Below, one piece after another: positions 16,604 through 25,329 of a stretch of 53,109 bases of DNA. The stretch's first letter is position 1, and every line of letters begins with the position of its first letter. The DNA is from a virus. The position numbers and the translations under genes are program-made. The notes beneath the pieces are model-generated. The model was not told where the DNA came from, did not search any database, and worked only from the letters and a program-made list of their open reading frames with translations. The stretch lies in IMG/VR virus record IMGVR_UViG_3300037421_000066, positions 1 to 53,109 of that record; one strand, written 5' to 3'.

Positions 16604-18473
16604 CACAATTTTCCAGCAGTCGCTGCTGCCCTCGCCTGATATTACCGATGTTATCCCGATTGGTCACCAAGCGGACGGAAAAGGCTATAGCGTAACGCTT
16701 CAATCAATCGGCAACGTCATTGGCGGCGGTGGGGGCTTCGCGGGCGTACTGCCTATCAACACCAACGCTACTGCGCTGACGATCTACAACTACGCGCAAT
16801 ACGGCGCGTTGCAAACCGCCGCCGCGGCGACGAACACAACCGCCATGAATAACATGATTACCGCGATTAACGCGGCTAATCCGATTGGCGGCTGGGTTTG
16901 GATCCCGAAGTATAACTACAGCATCAACTTTGCGTCCGGCGGTTACTTGCTGCCGTACAATACGTTCCTTTGGGGCCTTGGCGGCGGAGGAACCGGCGTG
17001 GGCGGCGGGGCTTCGTCGTACCACTTCACGATGACGGCGGGCGATGGAACGCTTTTCTCCGCAGGCGGCGGCGCGCATAGCTCGGGCGGAAACTACTTCT
17101 TCGGCTTGTCGTCGATTGCAACGGCGACGCTGACGAGCACCTGCTGCATTTACGCTGCCGGTTGGAATCCCCGTGCGATGAAGTGCAACTTCGTCAATTG
17201 GCCGGTCGCGTTCTTTGCCGATGGGTTGTCGTCTGGCATGGAGCAGTGCACAGTTCAGTACAACAGCGGCCCGGCTGGGACAGGCACGACGACCGTGAAC
17301 GGTACGTTGATGCCCGCAGTCAGTGGCGCCAATATCTACGCCGGTTCTCAGCCGGTAATGTGCATACTTTCCTCTCCGCAAGCCTATGTGATCGGACCGG
17401 GCGAGTATCTCAAAAAGAACGGCGCGAGCCCGGCTAACACGGTCGGCATCGGAATTGGCGGGAACTCAGGCGACCCGGCGGGCGGTGGAGTCGTTGAGCA
17501 CGGAACGATTCGAGATATTCACCTTTCGCAGTTCCAATGGGGGATTAGCTACCTCTGGAACATCGGGACGATTCAAACGAACCTCGGAAACTTCGCTGCA
17601 TACGCTGGTAGCAATGGCGCGAAGTTCACCACCGTCACCGGAGTCGAGGTAGATTCATTTAGTTCGGCCGTGCTTATGGCTTGCCCGTTTAACGCCAACA
17701 TCTTTAACGAGAAGTACGTCGGCTGCCTATTCCAGAGGTCCGATGGATCGACCGATAATTCGGCAATCGTCTATATCGACCCGTTGACCTCGTTGGGAAA
17801 TTCAAATAGCGCGATCTTCGACATCGAGTTTACGAACTGTTCGGTTATCAACGCCCAGGACCACTCGACGCTAAACTGCTACGGCTACAACATCGTCGGC
17901 GGGGATTCTATTCGTATCCTCGGAGGCAATGTGTGCAACATGGGCGCAACTGGCGGCGCGAACATCGTCGTTGGCGGGGCCAACAATGTCTCGATTATCG
18001 GAGTTCGGTTGCAGCCCGGCGTTCCGGCGGCGATCAACGGGGTGCCGAACTCTCCGTCACAGTATGCCGTTCTTATCAACGGCACACCCGGCGGGAAGTG
18101 CTTGATCTCCGACTGCATTATGACCGGGTACTCCGGCTCGCCTATTAGTGTGACTGGAACGATAAATCAGGCTGTGCTTTTCGTTATAAACTGCCCTGGT
18201 TACAACGACCAAAACACTCCGATCAACACCGTGGCCAACATTGGGACTGCGGCTCAGCAATCCTATAACCAAACTGCAAACAGCGGCACGAGCTATTACG
18301 GGCCATCGTACGTTCTCTATACGGCCAACGCTGGTGGCGGCACGTTGAAAATAAGCGGTGGCGCTGCGTTCACGCTCGCGGCCAATCAAACCGGGAGTTT
18401 CTTTCTCAATTCTCCGTACGATTCATTCCAGTTCAGCCTCGCGCCCGCAGCAATCCAATGGTACGGTAAGTAA
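16596..18473 (+). CDS. Tailspike/tail fibre with beta-helix fold
   Basis: A 625-residue protein from a TTG overlapping the previous gene. The short N-terminus (QQSLLPSPDITDVIPIGHQA) resembles head-binding parts of tail proteins. Residues about 60-560 have the glycine, asparagine and short-strand pattern of right-handed parallel beta-helices (GGDSIRILGGNVCNMGATGG; GGANNVSIIGVRLQPG), as in tailspikes that bind or cut surface glycans. No catalytic residues can be named. It is the likely host-recognition protein. Confidence 0.75.
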   Translation: MANTIFQQSLLPSPDITDVIPIGHQADGKGYSVTLQSIGNVIGGGGGFAGVLPINTNATALTIYNYAQYGALQTAAAATNTTAMNNMITAINAANPIGGWVWIPKYNYSINFASGGYLLPYNTFLWGLGGGGTGVGGGASSYHFTMTAGDGTLFSAGGGAHSSGGNYFFGLSSIATATLTSTCCIYAAGWNPRAMKCNFVNWPVAFFADGLSSGMEQCTVQYNSGPAGTGTTTVNGTLMPAVSGANIYAGSQPVMCILSSPQAYVIGPGEYLKKNGASPANTVGIGIGGNSGDPAGGGVVEHGTIRDIHLSQFQWGISYLWNIGTIQTNLGNFAAYAGSNGAKFTTVTGVEVDSFSSAVLMACPFNANIFNEKYVGCLFQRSDGSTDNSAIVYIDPLTSLGNSNSAIFDIEFTNCSVINAQDHSTLNCYGYNIVGGDSIRILGGNVCNMGATGGANIVVGGANNVSIIGVRLQPGVPAAINGVPNSPSQYAVLINGTPGGKCLISDCIMTGYSGSPISVTGTINQAVLFVINCPGYNDQNTPINTVANIGTAAQQSYNQTANSGTSYYGPSYVLYTANAGGGTLKISGGAAFTLAANQTGSFFLNSPYDSFQFSLAPAAIQWYGK

Positions 18474-18475
18474 CC

Positions 18476-19648
18476 TTGCCCGGCGCAGGCCAATTCAACC
18501 AATTAGTATGGTCGCCCGGGGAACCAATCGCGTGGGACTCAGTTAATGGCGGCATAATCGAACTCGCTCCGCCCGCGCAAGTCGCGGGGGAGATGACATT
18601 CGCGCAACTCCAATCGAAGGTGTGGCACCTGCTGCGCGAGCCGGGTCCGGATACAGGTGATCCGATTCCTACGACGGGCGACTTCCCTCAGGCTGTCGTG
18701 CAGCGCGACCTGAACCTCATGCTGGCGCAGTTCATCTCCGCAACGGGGCTTGCGCCTACGATTAGCGATAAGCAGGTCACAACGGGAGTATTCCCTGTTC
18801 TTGATATGCCCCTGCCGCCGGATTATCAGTCGATCACGAACATTGACTATACGCCTGCGGGCGGAACGACGTACTCGCTGCTGGCAACGAGCTTTAGCGA
18901 GTGGAACGCCTACTATAGCGGCACGACGGCAATCACGGGCATTCCCGAACGATACCGCCAGCCGTGGGCCGGGTACGTCCGCTTGTGGCCGCAGCCGGGG
19001 CCGGGGCAAGCGTTTGGCCCAGGCATCGGCACGGTGACGTTTACCGGCACGGCTGATGCGGGCGATACGGTGCAGATTACGATTACGAACAACCCGAGCG
19101 CTCCGGTCATCGTGCCGACGTATACCGTGCTGGCGGGCGATACGACGGCGAGCATCGCGCAGGCCGTGGCGAACCTCATTGCGGTAAGCTCCGCGTGCGT
19201 CGGGGTGTCGGCCTTCCTGGCCGTTCCGACCGTTTCGAGCAATTCGTTCCAGCTAACGGCGCTCGTTGCGCCCGGCACGCAAATCTCGTTCCTGACCACC
19301 GTTGTCTCTAGCGATAACGAGCTTCTCGTAACGCCGAATGGGCTGGCCTATTTGCAGCCCAACGGCGACACGATGACGTTCTACTACTCGTCCACCGGAA
19401 CGCTGATGAACGACCCGAACGACTCGCCTGGTATCCCGGTGCAGTTTCACGTCGCGCTCGTGTACGGCGTGCTGGCGGACTATTGGCTTCGTAAGCAAGA
19501 CCCGGACGGCTTGGCCAGAGTGTTCTACACCCGCTTTACTGAAGCGGTGAAGCAGGGCAAGAACTTCGAGTGGGATTCAGACCGAGCGACGGCTCCGACC
19601 GGCGCGTCATTCGATGACAGCGCTATGGACTACGCGGGGTATTACTAA
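18476..19648 (+). CDS. Head-tail adaptor (P22 gp4-like) with Ig-like insert
   Basis: A 390-residue protein from a TTG. Residues about 35-180 (FAQLQSKVWHLLREPGPDTG; DLNLMLAQFISATGLAP; GIPERYRQPWAGYVRLWPQP) match the general pattern of gp4-type adaptors that sit under the portal. A module GTVTFTGTADAGDTVQITIT at about 185-270 interrupts it. After this the adaptor pattern resumes with YLQPNGDTMTFYY and HVALVYGVLADYWLRKQDP. The order adaptor then gp10-like protein supports the call. Confidence 0.65.
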   Translation: MPGAGQFNQLVWSPGEPIAWDSVNGGIIELAPPAQVAGEMTFAQLQSKVWHLLREPGPDTGDPIPTTGDFPQAVVQRDLNLMLAQFISATGLAPTISDKQVTTGVFPVLDMPLPPDYQSITNIDYTPAGGTTYSLLATSFSEWNAYYSGTTAITGIPERYRQPWAGYVRLWPQPGPGQAFGPGIGTVTFTGTADAGDTVQITITNNPSAPVIVPTYTVLAGDTTASIAQAVANLIAVSSACVGVSAFLAVPTVSSNSFQLTALVAPGTQISFLTTVVSSDNELLVTPNGLAYLQPNGDTMTFYYSSTGTLMNDPNDSPGIPVQFHVALVYGVLADYWLRKQDPDGLARVFYTRFTEAVKQGKNFEWDSDRATAPTGASFDDSAMDYAGYY

Positions 19649-19650
19649 CC

Positions 19651-21069
19651 GTGCGTCGGATCCTCTTACCGCTTGCCGGGTTATTTGCGCTGCTCTTACC
19701 GTTCTGCTCGACGTTCGTTCACGCGGCAACGAACGGCACGGCGACCGGGCGGTTTACCTCCTCGTCCTCTAACGCCATCATTGTCTACGGGCTCGTTGGC
19801 GCATACCGCTGCTCGTTTACCTTCGACGCCATAACTTCTCCCGGTACCGGGCCGATCGACGTGAAGGGCGGCTACAACGGTTCGTTCCAAGCCGTTACGG
19901 TCAGCGATGTAAACGGCGGCACGCATAGCTCTCCGTTCACGCCGGTTGCTCACGCGCAGTATTATTTCGGCGTTCAGGCGTGGGATACCGTAGAGTTACT
20001 GCCCGATGCGACTTGGAGCGGCCAGGACGCTACGGGTACGCTTGCGTGCGTTCCGGCTGGCGTCGCGCTGGCAACGCAAAACCCAGTGACGCTTCCGAGC
20101 GGCGTTGCGATCAACTCTCTGCCGCCAGTCGTCTTTGCGACGTGGCAGCCGGTCACGATTCAGTCCTCCGTTCCCGCCCCTGCCGCGACCTGGCCCGTCA
20201 CGACCCCTGCGCCGTGCGCCACGCCAAACTGCAATAACGTCGCGTGGCAAGGAACGTCGCCGTGGGTAGTGTCCACGATAAACCCTTCGCTGCCTGCCCC
20301 ACAGGTAACGTGGCCGGTTACAACGCCTGCGCCCGCCGGGACACTTGGCGTTGTACCACAGGCTGCGTGCGCCGCTGCGTATCCGTGTGGATACCCGACA
20401 CCTATTCCATTTCCGACCATAGGCACCGTCGCGCAAACGACTCCGTGCCCCGGCCCGTCGGACGCCAGCGGCAACTGCAAAGTAAATGTTCAGAACGTGG
20501 TCATCATCGCCACTCCGACGTACAACGTGGCGGCGCAATATACTACCGCCGCGTCCCCCGCTCCAGCAAAGGTCATCGCTCTGGGCTACAACGCTGCTGG
20601 ATCTGCCGCGCCGGTTGTCTGTCAGCACACGGTTACTATCTCGCTTATTACGACGCAAGTAACGGAAACGGTGCTAGTTCCATCTGCAGCGGGGAAAGCC
20701 GTTTACGTTTGCTCGATCATTTCATGGAGCGCCGGAACGGGCATTGCTCAGTTAGAAACGTCTGCAACCAATGTGTGCGGCTCGATGACGACTCTTGCCG
20801 CGCTGGGCGGCGGCGGAGCTGCAATACAACTCGGAACCGGCGTCGGAACTGTAATGCAAACAGCCGCCGGGGTGGCTCTCTGTGCGACCAATACTTCTAC
20901 CGCGCCGACTTCGGAATATGTCACTATTACTTACGAGCAATTTCTCCATTCTCTGACGCCGGAACAAATCGACGCCTTCTGCTCCGTGCCGCATCGCTGC
21001 GCGCTCTACGGGCTGTTCAAGCACCTTAATCACATCCTCGATCACTCGACGGGTCCGATCGTTCCGTGA
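19651..21069 (+). CDS. Sec-secreted, Pro/Thr/Cys-rich protein
   Basis: A 472-residue protein from a GTG with a strong signal peptide (MRRILLPLAGLFALLLPFCS, cut probably after VHA near 25). It holds two copies of TWPVTTPAP, the phrase VAWQGTSPWVVS found in some phage surface proteins, and many cysteines. The C-terminal quarter has CSMTT-like and FLHSLTPEQIDAFCSVPHRC segments. No enzyme motif seen. It may be exported to the surface of the infected cell or be a virion surface protein. Placed between adaptor and stabilisation genes. Confidence 0.55.
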   Translation: MRRILLPLAGLFALLLPFCSTFVHAATNGTATGRFTSSSSNAIIVYGLVGAYRCSFTFDAITSPGTGPIDVKGGYNGSFQAVTVSDVNGGTHSSPFTPVAHAQYYFGVQAWDTVELLPDATWSGQDATGTLACVPAGVALATQNPVTLPSGVAINSLPPVVFATWQPVTIQSSVPAPAATWPVTTPAPCATPNCNNVAWQGTSPWVVSTINPSLPAPQVTWPVTTPAPAGTLGVVPQAACAAAYPCGYPTPIPFPTIGTVAQTTPCPGPSDASGNCKVNVQNVVIIATPTYNVAAQYTTAASPAPAKVIALGYNAAGSAAPVVCQHTVTISLITTQVTETVLVPSAAGKAVYVCSIISWSAGTGIAQLETSATNVCGSMTTLAALGGGGAAIQLGTGVGTVMQTAAGVALCATNTSTAPTSEYVTITYEQFLHSLTPEQIDAFCSVPHRCALYGLFKHLNHILDHSTGPIVP

Positions 21070-21320
21070 AGTATGACCCGCTCCCGCTTCTCGCGGCGGT
21101 CCTCGGTGTGTTCGCGTTCGTCATCATCGGCACGGTCCTGGCGGGGCCCGGTTACGATTCGTCGCCTCGCGATAAGTGGGATGAAGCCTGCCGAGCCGCC
21201 ACGATGCGCTGGTACAAGGCCGATGTCGGCGTGGTGGGCTATGGCAGCGGTGCGTCGCAACTTCAGCGGTCGGATAACGCCTATATTCTCTGCGACAACG
21301 GAAAGAAGATTCCGAAGTAA
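21066..21320 (+). CDS. Small protein with N-terminal hydrophobic segment
   Basis: An 84-residue protein from a GTG overlapping the previous stop. Residues about 7-27 (LLAAVLGVFAFVIIGTVLAG) are a signal anchor or signal peptide. The outside part has two cysteines and ends KKIPK. Function unknown. Confidence 0.5.
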   Translation: MKYDPLPLLAAVLGVFAFVIIGTVLAGPGYDSSPRDKWDEACRAATMRWYKADVGVVGYGSGASQLQRSDNAYILCDNGKKIPK

Positions 21321-23560
21321 TGGCTGGGCAAGCGCCGAAGTCGCGGTACGTTTCGTTCCCCGCGCGTGGTGTTCTCAACGAGATAAACACCCCAGCGGCG
21401 GTCGGCGGCAGCGGTCTGACGGCGGCTGTGAACCTTATCTATCACCGCCAGGGTGCGTGGGGCAAGCGCACGGGCAGCAACTCTACGGTTTTGCCTCCAG
21501 GAGAGGCGCAAACTCCGGTTAGCGGCTTTCGCTGGTACAAAGCCTACCCGCCAAGCAAGGCCATCACGAAACTCGTTACCTACGCGCAGGGCGTACTCTC
21601 AATCGGGAACGATCCGCACCACCTCAATTCTATCGGGACGTTCGCCTTGTCGGGGACGACGGCTCCATGTTTTACGTCCGCGCGTGATCCGCAGGCTAAC
21701 TCGGGCCAAGGGGCCGACGTGCTCATTGTCACCGGACTGATACTCCCCGCAGGCGTAAACTCCGGCTCGCCGAGCACCGGGCAAATCACCATTACGGGCC
21801 TGCCGGGAACGCAACCCAACGGCGTCTACGCGACGATCACCGTGAGCGACGGGACGCACACCATAACCTGCCCGCGCTACTACATTCTCGGCACCGACAA
21901 CCCCGCGAGCATCGCTTCTCAGCTTTGCATCCTGATAAACCAGACGAACGCCTATCTCAACAACGGCGCGCAGAGTTACCCTCCGTGGCTGGGAGAGTTC
22001 TTTTACACCGCGACGAATCAGCCATTTGGCGCAACGCAGGGCAGCGGCGGTGCGAACCCCGGCTCGCCGCAGCCGGGAGCCGCGCCCCCCTCGGCGACGA
22101 TTTACCTAGGGGCCAATGAAGGCGGCACGTCTACTAACGCCTTCACCTACAGCATCACGCTCAACACCGGCTCGGGCGGTGCGGGAACGCTCGCGGTTAC
22201 GCCCTCGGGCGCGACCAACATGACGGGCGGCGGCGCCGCGTGGTCGGGACCTGCGCGGTACGAAACGCCATCCTCGGGCGTCGGGAATCTTGTTCCGCTC
22301 TCATACATGGCCCCGAACGCCTTCTCGCAATGCGTTACCTGGCATAACCATGTGTGGTTTTGGGGAGATCCTGGAACGCCCGATACGGTATTCGCCAGCG
22401 ACATCTTCCAGCCCGAAGCGTTCACGTTTATGATTCAGAACGGGCCGTCAGCCGGGCCGAATGTCGGCACGATGAACGGCGCGAACAACGGCGGCTATCA
22501 AATCGGTCCGGGCGACGGCGATCGGGAGGTGCAAGCCTGCATCCCCATCGGCAACGCGATGTACGTCCTCAAGACAGCCAACATCTACATGATCGAAGGG
22601 TACGACTTCCAGCAGGGCGAGTATCAGTTCTCCGTCACGCCGCAAGTCTCGGGCTACGGGATTCCCAACCCCTATTGCGCGGCGGTGCTCGAGAACGAGC
22701 TCATCTTTTGGAGCGGCAGGAAGTTTCTGCGCTTGGCGGTCGGCGCATACGAGCCTGAGCATATCGGCTTCCCCATCCCATTCTCGGAAGGAACGGTATC
22801 GGGTGCGGGTAGCCAACTGCTCGTGCGCTGCGTAGCCGGCGACTTTCAGGTTAAAGCCGCGCTCACGAACAACTTCGGCCTTCCGCAACCTTACCCAGAC
22901 GCGACTATCATCTACCGCTCGCTGGCGTTGTGGGCGTTTGACGCGACCGAGAGCGGCGCTGCGAACACCGTCATGGTGTACGACGACGAGGCAACACAGG
23001 AGCGCCAGCAGTATGCCTGGGCACCGTGGAGCGGCTGGAGCGTCGGGTGCTGGATTCAGCAGGGCACCGGACCGACCCCAAGCGGCAACGACGTTGACGC
23101 CCCCATCGCCTATTTCATTGACTCGGCGGGCTTCGCGATTCATCAAGTTGGAGCGATTGCGGCGAGCGATTCAGGCACGGCGATTCCCTGGATGGCGCAA
23201 ACGGGGTGGGTGGACTTCTCCAGCCCGGAGGTACTCAAGAACGCGCATCGGATGTTCCTCACCGTCGAGGCGCAGGCTGGCGCGACCTTATCGGCGATTC
23301 TGGCTCCGGGGCGCATCATTCCAAACAGCGGACAAGTTCTTCCGTATAACACGACGCCCATCACTCTAACCTTCGCCCCGACGCTCGCGCCAAGCAGCAG
23401 CGGCGCAGAGTCTTTGAACGACATGGAGCGTTATATCGAGCCGTCAATCCAGGCTGAGAGCATAGTGGTTCAAATAACCGAGCCAGGGAGTTCGCTCACG
23501 GGATTCGAGTTGCAGTCGTGGTCAATCGACGTAAATCCTGAGGAGGCCATGCAGCCGTGA
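21320..23560 (+). CDS. Tail stabilisation/hub protein (P22 gp10-like)
   Basis: A 746-residue beta-rich protein. GAWGKRTGSN, PVSGFRWYKAYPPSKAITKL and VTYAQGVLSIGND follow the pattern of gp10-like packaged-DNA stabilisation proteins of podoviruses. So do HNHVWFWGDPGTPDTVFASD, YVLKTANIYMIEGYDFQQGE and ENELIFWSGRKFLRLAVGAY. An Ig-like insert (GQITITGLPGTQPNGVYATI to ASIASQLCILINQ) lies at about 150-220. It likely forms the tail hub under the adaptor ring. Confidence 0.7.
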   Translation: MAGQAPKSRYVSFPARGVLNEINTPAAVGGSGLTAAVNLIYHRQGAWGKRTGSNSTVLPPGEAQTPVSGFRWYKAYPPSKAITKLVTYAQGVLSIGNDPHHLNSIGTFALSGTTAPCFTSARDPQANSGQGADVLIVTGLILPAGVNSGSPSTGQITITGLPGTQPNGVYATITVSDGTHTITCPRYYILGTDNPASIASQLCILINQTNAYLNNGAQSYPPWLGEFFYTATNQPFGATQGSGGANPGSPQPGAAPPSATIYLGANEGGTSTNAFTYSITLNTGSGGAGTLAVTPSGATNMTGGGAAWSGPARYETPSSGVGNLVPLSYMAPNAFSQCVTWHNHVWFWGDPGTPDTVFASDIFQPEAFTFMIQNGPSAGPNVGTMNGANNGGYQIGPGDGDREVQACIPIGNAMYVLKTANIYMIEGYDFQQGEYQFSVTPQVSGYGIPNPYCAAVLENELIFWSGRKFLRLAVGAYEPEHIGFPIPFSEGTVSGAGSQLLVRCVAGDFQVKAALTNNFGLPQPYPDATIIYRSLALWAFDATESGAANTVMVYDDEATQERQQYAWAPWSGWSVGCWIQQGTGPTPSGNDVDAPIAYFIDSAGFAIHQVGAIAASDSGTAIPWMAQTGWVDFSSPEVLKNAHRMFLTVEAQAGATLSAILAPGRIIPNSGQVLPYNTTPITLTFAPTLAPSSSGAESLNDMERYIEPSIQAESIVVQITEPGSSLTGFELQSWSIDVNPEEAMQP

Positions 23561-23991
23561 TTATCCGCAGCATTCAAGAGCGCCGTGAGCGACGCACGCA
23601 AGCCGGTAACGACCACCGAATTGCCAACAGGTTGCGGAGATACTTCGTCCCTGCGAGTACCTTCCCGCCGCCGAACTCCGTCCGCGGCGCGACCGGCAAC
23701 CGCAACGTCACCCTCTCGGCGCAGAACTCGTCCAACAGCGCGCCAACCGATTCCGCGATCATTCAGCTTATTCCGGGCGGCACGGTAGCCACGGCGACCT
23801 GGACCTTCAAGACGAAGTTCAACTCCCCGCCAATCGTGTCGGCCATTGCGCTGACGACAAGCGCCACGGGCAACCCGCAGGAAATCACGATTGCCGGCCA
23901 GCTTAACAAGGGCGACTCGGGCGTGATTTTCCAGAGCTCCGACCCGGGGGACGCGCGGTTCCTCCACGTCACGGCGGTCGGCTCCAATTGA
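23557..23991 (+). CDS. Tail-associated protein, lectin-like fold possible
   Basis: A 144-residue protein from a GTG overlapping the hub gene. After a basic N-terminus it has short strands (TATWTFKTKFNSPPIVSAIA; VIFQSSDPGDARFLHVTAVG) similar to small H-type lectin-like domains at tail tips. This similarity is only by pattern. Its stop is followed by the third 19-bp motif. Confidence 0.5.
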   Translation: MIIRSIQERRERRTQAGNDHRIANRLRRYFVPASTFPPPNSVRGATGNRNVTLSAQNSSNSAPTDSAIIQLIPGGTVATATWTFKTKFNSPPIVSAIALTTSATGNPQEITIAGQLNKGDSGVIFQSSDPGDARFLHVTAVGSN

Positions 23992-24001
23992 CTAGGGCGG
24001 T

Positions 24002-24020
24002 GGTCCTAAGTGTTCCAGAG
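24002..24020 (+). repeat. 19-bp intergenic motif, copy 3
   Basis: GGTCCTAAGTGTTCCAGAG, identical to 6364-6382. It begins eleven bases after the stop at 23991 and lies in a 65-base gap before the gene at 24057. ACTAGGG stands shortly before both copy 1 and copy 3. Confidence 0.8.
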
Positions 24021-24056
24021 GGGAACGGCCTGCAAAGGCAGGGCGAAGATGGGCTT

Positions 24057-24521
24057 ATGCTCGCTACGCGAAGCCGCCAGCGGGTCCTTGAGGTTATCCC
24101 GGCGTTGCTCGTGATGATGCTCAGTGACCTTGGAAAGCTGCCTGAGATTCCCAACCTGCCGAAGCCGACCACTTGCGGCTTCCGTAAGCCAGAGTTAGCA
24201 GATATGGAGTCTTTGCGTTGGCTAGCGTGTTGGGGTGGGGCGAGAACGGATAGGGACGGCTTTAGGCGCGTCGCCGGACTCGCCTCATTCCGCGACGTTT
24301 ACGATTGGCATTTATCTTCCGACGTACGGGAACTTGTCGCCATTCGCGGCTCGAAGCGCGCGTGTGTCGAGCTAACCCGATGGCTCGTTGCTGATGGAAT
24401 GGCGCACGGCCGGCGGCTAGTCGGTGCGGTGAAGAAGGACGACTCAGGCCTCATTCACCTGATGGAGCGCTTAGGCGGCCACATCACGCGCCGCTTCATG
24501 GAGTACGCGTGTCCAGCTTAA
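24057..24521 (+). CDS. GNAT-like/internal virion protein A-like
   Basis: A 154-residue protein; the ATG at 24057 places the 19-bp motif outside the gene, as at the other two sites. The C-terminal half (SKRACVELTRWLVADGMAHG, RRLVGAVKKDD, HLMERLGGHITRRFMEY) resembles the acetyl-CoA-binding half of GNAT folds. Such proteins occur in podoviruses next to internal virion genes. No catalytic claim is made. Confidence 0.5.
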   Translation: MLATRSRQRVLEVIPALLVMMLSDLGKLPEIPNLPKPTTCGFRKPELADMESLRWLACWGGARTDRDGFRRVAGLASFRDVYDWHLSSDVRELVAIRGSKRACVELTRWLVADGMAHGRRLVGAVKKDDSGLIHLMERLGGHITRRFMEYACPA

Positions 24522-24745
24522 TCGCCGAACTTCAGAAACTCACACCGCAACCCGGCGCAATGCAGCCCGGCCAGCCGACCTTATTGCAACGCCTCCTGGC
24601 GGGCGACTACGGCGGCGGCGGGAACGGAACGTTTATGAACAGCGGGCAGTCTCCGAGCGGCGCATCGTCCACGCCGACAGCAGCGCCTCCTAGCTCTAAT
24701 CCCTACGACGTAAATACCGCACCGCAGCCTGCGAGGACATACTGA
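24509..24745 (+). CDS. Proline-rich small protein
   Basis: A 78-residue protein from a GTG overlapping the previous gene. It starts MSSLIAELQKL and then is low in structure (Pro, Ser, Gly). The next gene starts MSSLIAGL, so the two share their first residues. Likely an internal virion or assembly protein. Confidence 0.5.
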   Translation: MSSLIAELQKLTPQPGAMQPGQPTLLQRLLAGDYGGGGNGTFMNSGQSPSGASSTPTAAPPSSNPYDVNTAPQPARTY

Positions 24746-25329
24746 TGTCGAGTCTTATCGCGGGATTAGCTGGAGCCGGTGGTGCAGCTCAAAATGCGGG
24801 CAACTACTATACCGCGGCAATGCAGAACGAAATCAACGCGGCTGGCTCTCCGGCAGCGACAGACTTTGCGCGCTTGCAGATGGCAACGCTGCGCCCGGAG
24901 ATTACGGCGCAGAACAACCAGCTTCTCGGCACGCTCGCGGCGACGGGCCTTGGCGGAAGCGGAGCAGGCCGCAGCCTTGGCGGGAATGTCGCGTCGAACG
25001 AAGCGTCAACGCTCGCGGGCGTAACGGCTCCGCTCTATCAGCAGGCATTGCAAGGGTACAGCAACATTAACGCGCAGATGCCGGGGGCTCAAGAGCAAGC
25101 GTACAGCGCTGCAATCCAGCAGTTCTACCAGGCTCTCAGCGGTGCGGCTTCTACGGCAGGAATGTTTATGGGCTTACCGAGTGGCTCGCCGCCAATGAAC
25201 TACTCTGGCGGGCTGCCAAGTTCGAGCGACATTATGGGTAGCCAGGGCTACAATCCGTACGCGGGCGCGACTAGCGGCATGGACACGGGCGGCATGAACC
25301 AGTACGGAATGCCGAGCGGGTACTACTGA
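24745..25329 (+). CDS. Putative internal virion protein
   Basis: A 194-residue protein overlapping the previous stop by one base. It is Ala/Gly/Gln-rich and mostly helical (QEQAYSAAIQQFYQALSGAA), with a Gly/Tyr/Met-rich tail. The composition is that of ejection or internal proteins of podoviruses. Function by context only. Confidence 0.5.
   Translation: MSSLIAGLAGAGGAAQNAGNYYTAAMQNEINAAGSPAATDFARLQMATLRPEITAQNNQLLGTLAATGLGGSGAGRSLGGNVASNEASTLAGVTAPLYQQALQGYSNINAQMPGAQEQAYSAAIQQFYQALSGAASTAGMFMGLPSGSPPMNYSGGLPSSSDIMGSQGYNPYAGATSGMDTGGMNQYGMPSGYY

Noticed and set aside
17726-17740. Partial match to the 19-bp motif inside the tailspike gene
   Set aside because: Only about 13 bases match and it lies in coding sequence; probably chance.
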